DNA of 64,000 nt from Melioribacter roseus (lineage in GTDB: Bacteria > Bacteroidota > Ignavibacteria > Ignavibacteriales > Melioribacteraceae): contig DYHH01000003.1 of NCBI GenBank assembly GCA_020724265.1, positions 118,682-182,681 on the forward strand. The letters are read 5' to 3'. The notes beneath the pieces were generated by a model, which was not told where the DNA came from, did no database searches, and saw nothing but the letters and a program-made list of their open reading frames with translations. Below, piece after piece: positions 1 to 6,423 of this stretch (position 1 is its first letter; every line of letters begins with the position of its first letter). The position numbers and the translations under genes were made by a program.

Positions 1-38
1 CCTCGAAGGAAAAAGCAAGTTACCTTCGAGGTTTTTTT
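1..38 (+). terminator. Rho-independent terminator, copy 1
   Basis: A perfect 9-bp stem (CCTCGAAGG at 1-9, CCTTCGAGG at 23-31) closes a 13-nt loop and is followed by seven T on the plus strand. It would terminate a plus-strand gene that ends before the window. The same 31-nt hairpin recurs exactly at 122-152. Confidence 0.75.
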
Positions 39-121
39 ATACTCTCAAACCTTGAGGGTAAGAGAGGCTCACAAGAGTTCGATATCTCTTCAAGGTTGCT
101 TAATTTTATAATACCAAGTAA

Positions 122-158
122 CCTCGAAGGAAAAAGCAAGTTACCTTCGAGGTTTTTT
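122..158 (+). terminator. Rho-independent terminator, copy 2 (exact repeat of copy 1)
   Basis: The stem, loop and T-tract are identical to the hairpin at 1-38, offset by 121 bp. The T-tract lies on the plus strand, so it does not serve the minus-strand peptidase that ends at 167. The 83 bp between the copies hold only short inverted repeats and no gene. Confidence 0.7.
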
Positions 159-166
159 AATATTTT

Positions 167-2002
167 TTAGTGGCTTATCATATCAGATTTATTTGAATTA
201 AACTTCTCATTATGAATTTCTTCAATCTTTGCTATTGCTTCATCAATTAAAGAAATTTGTTTCTTTGCGTTTTCATCTGCAGGTTTTAATTCTAAAACTT
301 TTTCAAAGGCTTTCTTTGCTTCGGAATATTTTTTATCAGTTAAAAGTTTTTCTGCTTTTTGCAGTGCCGTACGATATTCTTCTTCAACTTCAACAGAAAG
401 TTTTTTCATCTTAAACTTATCACCGCTTTCATCTACAATAAGTTTTTTGAATTCATCCGGATAGCCAATGTTTTTAGGTCTGTAAAATTCAGTCTTTGCA
501 ATACCATCTATATAATTAAGTATCAAATCTTCGCCTAATTTTTTCCATCTCTTTATTGTTATTTCAGCCATTTCATTTGTGTAATTTGTTAAATGATCTA
601 TGGCTTTACCTGGAGAGTCTTTATATAAAGCTAAAGCAGCATTTTCAATTGATTTTTGTCGAGATATAAATTTTCCTTCCAAATCATTTTGTACTTTTTG
701 TACATCATCGATAACCATTGAAAATTTCGGATAAGCAAAATTCGACACAAAATTAAAAACCCAAAAAGCCGAATCCCAACTAAACTTTGAAAGTGATGCA
801 ACACCTTCGCCAAAATTATATGGTGCTTTTGTAATTGAGGCATACATCGGAACATAAACAGTAAAATAAGTATCATCAACGCCGTACCAAAGAACTCCTC
901 CAATTTCACGAGGTAAATCAGATCTTGATTGGCTTACAAATGACCACGCAGTTTGTGGTGTTGAGATAGGTCGCTCATGAAAATATCGCTCACCTTCATG
1001 TTCCCATACAAGCGGACGCCAACGGTAAGGCATGTCATAAGGACCCGCTGCAATACCTTTAGTCATATCTAATTCAGTTCCTTGATAATGATCTCTCATC
1101 AAATGCATTACATCATGAACCGATAATTTGTTTTCGGGTTTTACATAAAGAGGCATTCTTTCGAGACTTTCGCCATTAATATAATCTATGTATTTATCCA
1201 TATCACCGTTAACTCTTCTAAACAAAGACCATACACGCGCATCACAAAATCTGATTGCTCCAAAATCAAGTGGTGCATATGCATCGGAAAAGTTAAATTC
1301 GGTATCATTACCTTCGAAATATCCTTTCTCGCGTGCAAATGAAATTACATCCGGTGAATAAAGATAATTTTCCGGATCATTTAATTTTATTTTTGTAATT
1401 CTTGCTTGGTTAGCATGACCGGAAACATAACCATCAGGAATTCTGACCGCAGCCCAAACCGCTCCTTTGTTTCCTTCACCTTTACCTATCATTTCCAAAA
1501 TCCATGCTTCATTTGCATCACCGATTGAAAATGATTCTCCTGAACTGTAATAGCCATATTCATCCACTAAATCAGTCATTACTTTAATAGCTTCACGAGC
1601 TGTTTTAGCTCTTTGCAATGTGATATACATTAAACTTCCGTAATCGATTATTCCTTGAGGATCCCGCAGTTCACTTCTTCCACCGAAAGTTGTTTCACCA
1701 ATAGCTACCTGGTATTCATTCATATTTCCAATAACATTATAAGTCTCTCTGGCTTGTTTGATTTTACCGAGAAATTTTCCGGTATCCCATTCATAGATAT
1801 CAAGCATAGCACCTTCAGGATATTTGGCAGCGGGATAATGATACAGTTCTCCATAAAACCCAAATGAATCTGCTGTATAACAGATATGCACAGACCCATC
1901 CGTTGATGCTCCCTTTGTAACAATAAAGTTAGTACAAGGGAATATATTGTTTGTTAAAACAAAGATTAGTCCTGTCATGAAAAAAAGAATTTGTTTACGC
2001 AC
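167..2002 (-). CDS. Secreted C69-family dipeptidase
   Basis: A 611-residue peptidase of family C69 (PepD-like Ntn hydrolase). A hydrophobic signal segment (residues 4-20) runs into Cys23 within FPCTNFIVTKGASTDGS, the family's usual context for the N-terminal nucleophile exposed by processing. The body keeps family features such as the GE(T)TFGGRSEL stretch and the GESFSIGDANEAW segment. The last ~60 residues (EYRTALQKAEKLLTDKKYSEA and following) look like a TPR-type helical hairpin, which is not part of the core peptidase. Probably exported and used in peptide scavenging. It is divergent from the S9 peptidase gene, with a 236-bp intergenic region between them. Substrate specificity cannot be read. 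Confidence 0.85.
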   Translation of the reverse strand: MRKQILFFMTGLIFVLTNNIFPCTNFIVTKGASTDGSVHICYTADSFGFYGELYHYPAAKYPEGAMLDIYEWDTGKFLGKIKQARETYNVIGNMNEYQVAIGETTFGGRSELRDPQGIIDYGSLMYITLQRAKTAREAIKVMTDLVDEYGYYSSGESFSIGDANEAWILEMIGKGEGNKGAVWAAVRIPDGYVSGHANQARITKIKLNDPENYLYSPDVISFAREKGYFEGNDTEFNFSDAYAPLDFGAIRFCDARVWSLFRRVNGDMDKYIDYINGESLERMPLYVKPENKLSVHDVMHLMRDHYQGTELDMTKGIAAGPYDMPYRWRPLVWEHEGERYFHERPISTPQTAWSFVSQSRSDLPREIGGVLWYGVDDTYFTVYVPMYASITKAPYNFGEGVASLSKFSWDSAFWVFNFVSNFAYPKFSMVIDDVQKVQNDLEGKFISRQKSIENAALALYKDSPGKAIDHLTNYTNEMAEITIKRWKKLGEDLILNYIDGIAKTEFYRPKNIGYPDEFKKLIVDESGDKFKMKKLSVEVEEEYRTALQKAEKLLTDKKYSEAKKAFEKVLELKPADENAKKQISLIDEAIAKIEEIHNEKFNSNKSDMISH

Positions 2003-2101
2003 GGTTCACCTACTTTTTGTTAATATTTACAAATTGGTTGGTAAGATAATAATTCAGAGGAAATATTTTAGAAAAATCGGTAATTGTTTAAGTGAAAAAA
2101 T

Positions 2102-2132
2102 TTTGTTACAGATTTAATGAGCTATACGTTTG
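2102..2132 (+). promoter_or_regulatory. Candidate promoter of the S9 peptidase gene
   Basis: TTTG at 2102-2105 and TACGTTTG at 2125-2132 are separated by exactly 19 bp, matching the Bacteroidota consensus TTTG-N19-TAnnTTTG. The implied 5' UTR of about 100 nt holds an 8-bp hairpin (AAATACAT 2144-2151 with ATGTATTT 2157-2164) and the palindrome TAGAAT-CA-ATTCTA (2178-2191). Confidence 0.6.
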
Positions 2133-2238
2133 ATTCCCTTTGTAAATACATTTTTTATGTATTTAAACTATATTTGATAGAATCAATTCTAATCAATTTC
2201 TGCCAAAAGGGTTAACTAAAACAAGAGGGGATTAACAA

Positions 2239-4914
2239 ATGAAAAACTTAAAACTATTTCTATTATTTATTATGGTATACTCAATGCAATTATTTGCTCA
2301 ACTTCCACCGCTCATTGATCGTGAGATATTTTTCGGAGATCCTGAAATTTCCGGAGCACAAATTTCACCCGATGGAAAATTTATTACCTTTGTCAAACCT
2401 TATAATAACATTAGAAATATCTGGGTTAAAGAGTTTGATGAACCGTTTGATAATGCTCGTCCATTAACCGCAGATTCATCCAGACCAATAAGAGCTTATT
2501 TCTGGTCTGTTGATAGTAAATATGTACTTTATGTACAAGACAAAGGGGGCGATGAAAATTTTAGAGTTTATGCAGTAAACCCCGCCGAAAGCGGTGACCC
2601 GGTTCCAAATGCAAGAGACTTGACACCTTACGATGATGTTAGAGCAACAATCTATTCAGTACCTAAGAAAACACCGGATCAAATTATAATTGGATTAAAT
2701 GATAGAGACCCGCAGGTACATGATGTTTACAGGCTTAATTTAACCGACGGTACAAGAGAATTATTATGGCAAAATGATCAGAATGTTGTCAGTTGGTCAA
2801 TTGATCTTGAAGGTAACTTACGGTTAGGAATTAGAATGCTTCCCGATGGAGGAAGTGAAATTTTAAAAATTGAGGACAGTGATTTAGTCTCTATTTATTC
2901 GGTAAATAATGAAGAAACAGCTTCTCCAATACGTTTTACACCAGACGGTAATAGTTTTTATATGATCACAAATAAAGGTGATGATTTAGATAAAACTCAA
3001 TTAGTACTTTACAATCTTGTCGACAATTCTATTGAGTTTATCGAGAAAGATCCGCTTGATGAAGTAGATTTTGGCGGAGCATTCTTTTCAGATATAACAA
3101 ACGAATTGATATTCACTGCATATGTTGGTGATAAACGAAGGCTTTATTTTAAAAACGATGAATTTGAAAAAGATTATGAAAAATTAAAAACACTTCTTCC
3201 CGACGGTGAAATTTCGCTCCGTTCGATGACAGATGATGAAAATATCTGGTTAGTTTCGGTTTCGAGAGATGTTGATCCCGGTTCGGTGTATGTTTTCAAT
3301 CGAAAAGAAGGGAAAGCTGAATTTTTATATCAGTCCAATCCTAAACTTCCTGTTGAACATCTGGCTCCAATGAAACCAATAAGATATGAGGCAAGAGATG
3401 GATTGGTGATTCCTGCTTATCTGACATTACCGAAAGGAATTCCATCAGAAAATTTACCGACAATACTTCTAATTCATGGGGGTCCTTGGGCTCGAGATTA
3501 CTGGGGTTATGATCCTATTGCTCAATTCTTAGCGAATAGAGGATATGCAGTATTGCAGCCAAATTTCAGAGGATCAACCGGTTATGGTAAAGCATTCTTA
3601 AATGCCGGAAATAAAGAGTGGGGAAGAGGTGCAATGCAGCATGATATTACCGATGCAGTTAAATGGTTGATCGAAGAAGGAATTGCCGATCCCGAAAGAG
3701 TCGGTATTGCCGGAGGTTCTTACGGCGGTTATGCTACTTTAGCCGGCTTGGCATTTACGCCGGAATTATATGCAGCCGGTTTCGATATAGTTGGTCCGTC
3801 AAATATTATTACACTTTTAAATTCAATTCCCCCATACTGGGCCCCTATTAAAAAGATGTTTGATGTAAGGGTAGGAGATATGAATGATCCTGAAGAACTG
3901 AAAATGTTAGAAGAACAATCTCCTTTAAATTATGCTGAAAATATTATAAGACCATTATTTGTTGTTCAGGGTGCAAATGACCCAAGAGTTAAAAAAGCCG
4001 AATCTGATCAAATTGTGGTTGCTTTACGTGACCTCGGTAGAGAAATTGAATATATGGTGGCGGAAGACGAAGGACATGGTTTTGCAGGGTTGGAAAATAG
4101 ACTTGCTATGACGGTAGCAATGGAAGAATTTTTTGCTAAACATCTTAAAGGCAGGTATCAAGAAGATGTTCGTGATGAAATAAAAGAGAGATTAGATCAG
4201 ATTATGGTAGATATTAATACGGTAGTATTACCTGTTAAAGAAGAAGTATCAGCAGAAAAAGTGTTTGAATTTGACGGAAGCAAAATTCAAGAACAAGAAT
4301 CAAAATATTTGATGACTATCGAAGCTCGCGGTCAAACTATGAATATGGATGTCTTCAGAAAAATAGCCAAAGCAGAATTGAATGATACTGAAGTTCTAAT
4401 GGTAATAGATGAAGTTACAGGAATGATGGGCGGACTTGATACACTTTACCTTAATAGTAAATCTCTTCAGCCGATTAAAAGATTGGCAAAGCAAGGAATG
4501 GCAAAGGTAAATGTTCAATTTGGTAACAAGAAAATTGAAGGATTAATTTCAGCCGGTCCGCAGCAAATGCCGATTGATGTCTCAATCGATTCACCGGTAC
4601 TTTCAGAGGGAACAAATACCGAACTTGCAATTTGTACTCTTCCTTTAAATGAAAATTATGCAGCTGTCTTAGATTTATTCGATATGATGGGAGGAAAAGT
4701 AAAATCATTATCTGTCAAAGTAGTGGGTACCGAAACGGTTGAAATAAACGGTAATTTTTACGATACCTATAAAGTCGAACTTGATCCGGTTGACGATGAA
4801 AATGGCGGTTCAATATTATGGATAAGCAAAGAGTTAAATAAAGTAATCAAATCTGAATCAAAATTACCACAAATGATGGGCGGCGGGACTGTAATAACTG
4901 AATTAGTTGAGTGA
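2239..4914 (+). CDS. Secreted S9-family prolyl oligopeptidase with C-terminal extension
   Basis: An 891-residue serine peptidase. A signal peptide (residues 1-20, ending LFAQ) precedes a WD40/beta-propeller-like region with repeated SPDGKFI/TPDGNSF motifs (about 35-390) and an alpha/beta-hydrolase domain (about 395-645). The catalytic triad reads as Ser494 in GGSYGG, Asp581 in GANDPRV and His613 in EGHGF. Family members usually end near residue 640-650. Here about 240 further residues follow, beta-rich and resembling DUF3108-type barrel proteins. The start is supported by AGAGGGG 9-10 nt upstream. Likely degrades peptides in the periplasm or outside the cell. The function of the extension is unknown. 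Confidence 0.88.
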   Translation: MKNLKLFLLFIMVYSMQLFAQLPPLIDREIFFGDPEISGAQISPDGKFITFVKPYNNIRNIWVKEFDEPFDNARPLTADSSRPIRAYFWSVDSKYVLYVQDKGGDENFRVYAVNPAESGDPVPNARDLTPYDDVRATIYSVPKKTPDQIIIGLNDRDPQVHDVYRLNLTDGTRELLWQNDQNVVSWSIDLEGNLRLGIRMLPDGGSEILKIEDSDLVSIYSVNNEETASPIRFTPDGNSFYMITNKGDDLDKTQLVLYNLVDNSIEFIEKDPLDEVDFGGAFFSDITNELIFTAYVGDKRRLYFKNDEFEKDYEKLKTLLPDGEISLRSMTDDENIWLVSVSRDVDPGSVYVFNRKEGKAEFLYQSNPKLPVEHLAPMKPIRYEARDGLVIPAYLTLPKGIPSENLPTILLIHGGPWARDYWGYDPIAQFLANRGYAVLQPNFRGSTGYGKAFLNAGNKEWGRGAMQHDITDAVKWLIEEGIADPERVGIAGGSYGGYATLAGLAFTPELYAAGFDIVGPSNIITLLNSIPPYWAPIKKMFDVRVGDMNDPEELKMLEEQSPLNYAENIIRPLFVVQGANDPRVKKAESDQIVVALRDLGREIEYMVAEDEGHGFAGLENRLAMTVAMEEFFAKHLKGRYQEDVRDEIKERLDQIMVDINTVVLPVKEEVSAEKVFEFDGSKIQEQESKYLMTIEARGQTMNMDVFRKIAKAELNDTEVLMVIDEVTGMMGGLDTLYLNSKSLQPIKRLAKQGMAKVNVQFGNKKIEGLISAGPQQMPIDVSIDSPVLSEGTNTELAICTLPLNENYAAVLDLFDMMGGKVKSLSVKVVGTETVEINGNFYDTYKVELDPVDDENGGSILWISKELNKVIKSESKLPQMMGGGTVITELVE

Positions 4915-4923
4915 TAATTTAAA

Positions 4924-4952
4924 GTGGAGCTGCCTAACAATGGCAGCTCCAC
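4924..4952. terminator. Convergent hairpin terminator
   Basis: A perfect 11-bp stem (GTGGAGCTGCC / GGCAGCTCCAC) with a 7-nt loop sits between the convergent ends of the S9 peptidase gene (4914) and the dehydrogenase gene (4964). The flanks are A/T-rich rather than pure T-runs, so it probably serves both strands with moderate strength. Confidence 0.6.
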
Positions 4953-4963
4953 AAATAAATAAT

Positions 4964-6211
4964 CTAAACCCATCCTCTTAATTTACATGCTTCTGCCACA
5001 CGTGCTACACCTACAACCATTGCAGCTAATCTTGGATGAATTTTCTTTTCTCTAAGGGCTTCCTGAACTGTATGATATGCTTTGGAAATTTTTTTATCTA
5101 ATCTTTGCTGAACCTGTTCTTCATCCCAAAAATACGAGTATTTATCTTGAACCATTTCAAAATAAGATACGGTTACTCCGCCGGCGCTTGCAAGTATATC
5201 AGGAATTACATGAACCCCTTTTTTATTTAATATAATATCAGCTTCGGGAGTAGTAGGACCATTAGCAAGCTCACTAATTATTTTTGCTTTAATGTTATCC
5301 GCATTTTGTGAAGTAATTGCATTTTCAAGTGCTGCCGGGTATAATATTTCTACATCAAGGGTAAGTAATTCATTATGTTGAATTTCTTTGGCACCCGGAA
5401 AATTTTTAACTGTTCCGGTTTTTAATTTATGCATAACAAGTTCTTTTGGGTCAAAGCCGTCGGGATTAAATATTGCTGCTCGTGAATCACTAACGGCTAT
5501 TAACTTTCCTCCGCCGAGTATTTCCTGATGAAGTAATGCAGCTCTTTGACCAGCGTTTCCAAATCCTTGAATTGCATAAGTTTTTGTAGGATCAAATCCG
5601 TAAACTTTACATGCTTCTCTAACATTAATTACACCACCTCGTGCAGTTGCGTCTCTTCTTCCTTCGGTACCTCCAACTTGCTGAGGCTTATCTGTTAAAA
5701 TACCCGGCTGATGATTGTTAACAATAGTTTCATATTCATCCATCATCCATGTCATAGTTTGCGGATTAGTATAAACATCCGGAGCCGGGATATCTCTTTC
5801 AATACCGATAATTGGGGCTATTGCCCTTATATAACCTCGGGAAACTGCTTCAAGTTCACGTTCGGACATTGTTTTGGGGTCGCAGCAAACGCCTCCTTTG
5901 CCGCCTCCGAGCGGAAGGTCTACAACAGCTGTTTTCCAGGTCATCCAGCAAGCTAAAGCGCGTATAGTATCAACTGTTTCTTCCGGATGAAATCTGATAC
6001 CTCCTTTAGCAGGACCACGTGCATAATTATATTGTATTCGCCAAGCATGGAAAACTTTTACTTTGCCATCATCCATCCTTACTGGGAAAGTAAACTTAAA
6101 TTCTCTTTGAGGATAAATAAGAAGCTCAATAGTCGCTTGATCTAAATTCAATAATTTTGCCGATTCCATTACTTGTTGCTGTGCGACTTTAAATGAATTA
6201 TAAGATTCCAT
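4964..6211 (-). CDS. Glu/Leu/Phe/Val dehydrogenase (RocG/GudB-like)
   Basis: A 415-residue amino-acid dehydrogenase that reversibly deaminates glutamate (or a related amino acid) to 2-oxoglutarate. The catalytic lysine motif PLGGGKGGVCCDPK, the catalytic Asp in ERDIPAPDVYTN and the Rossmann loop GFGNAGQ are all present. The frame opens at 6235, but the ATG at 6211 has AGGA 8 nt upstream and follows the stop of the zinc-ribbon gene, so 6211 is preferred. It is the last gene of a tight three-gene unit with the zinc ribbon and the receiver/ATP-grasp protein. It belongs to the ~420-residue subfamily, unlike the two ~450-residue GdhA proteins upstream. Cofactor choice is not clear from sequence. 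Confidence 0.9.
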   Translation of the reverse strand: MESYNSFKVAQQQVMESAKLLNLDQATIELLIYPQREFKFTFPVRMDDGKVKVFHAWRIQYNYARGPAKGGIRFHPEETVDTIRALACWMTWKTAVVDLPLGGGKGGVCCDPKTMSERELEAVSRGYIRAIAPIIGIERDIPAPDVYTNPQTMTWMMDEYETIVNNHQPGILTDKPQQVGGTEGRRDATARGGVINVREACKVYGFDPTKTYAIQGFGNAGQRAALLHQEILGGGKLIAVSDSRAAIFNPDGFDPKELVMHKLKTGTVKNFPGAKEIQHNELLTLDVEILYPAALENAITSQNADNIKAKIISELANGPTTPEADIILNKKGVHVIPDILASAGGVTVSYFEMVQDKYSYFWDEEQVQQRLDKKISKAYHTVQEALREKKIHPRLAAMVVGVARVAEACKLRGWV

Positions 6212-6215
6212 CCTT

Positions 6216-6422
6216 TTATTCCTGTTTTTTATCATTTGCAGAAGAATTTTTTGAGGTAGATTTTTTTACAACATCATCAAGAATAATTCTATACCAGCAA
6301 TTTTTACACATTAAAGCTCTATCTACACTAAGAAGAACTTGTTGCCACGGACTTAGTTTTTGCCCGCAGTGAGGGCAGCTGTCTAGTTCAACTTTTTTAA
6401 ATTCTTTTTTTTCTTCGGTCAA
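6216..6422 (-). CDS. Small zinc-ribbon protein
   Basis: A 68-residue basic/acidic mixed protein with two CxxC knuckles, CPHC near residue 16 and CKNC near residue 39, as in a zinc ribbon. No enzymatic domain is visible. It starts 1 nt after the receiver/ATP-grasp gene ends and stops 4 nt before the dehydrogenase start, so the three are probably co-transcribed. It could bind nucleic acid or act as a partner of one of its neighbours. I do not recognise a named family. Confidence 0.7.
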   Translation of the reverse strand: MTEEKKEFKKVELDSCPHCGQKLSPWQQVLLSVDRALMCKNCWYRIILDDVVKKSTSKNSSANDKKQE

Positions 6423-6423
6423 T

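Noticed and set aside
1-158. Possible CRISPR-like repeat pair
   Set aside because: Only two copies, each a self-complementary hairpin followed by a T-run; they are terminators, and no cas gene is present.
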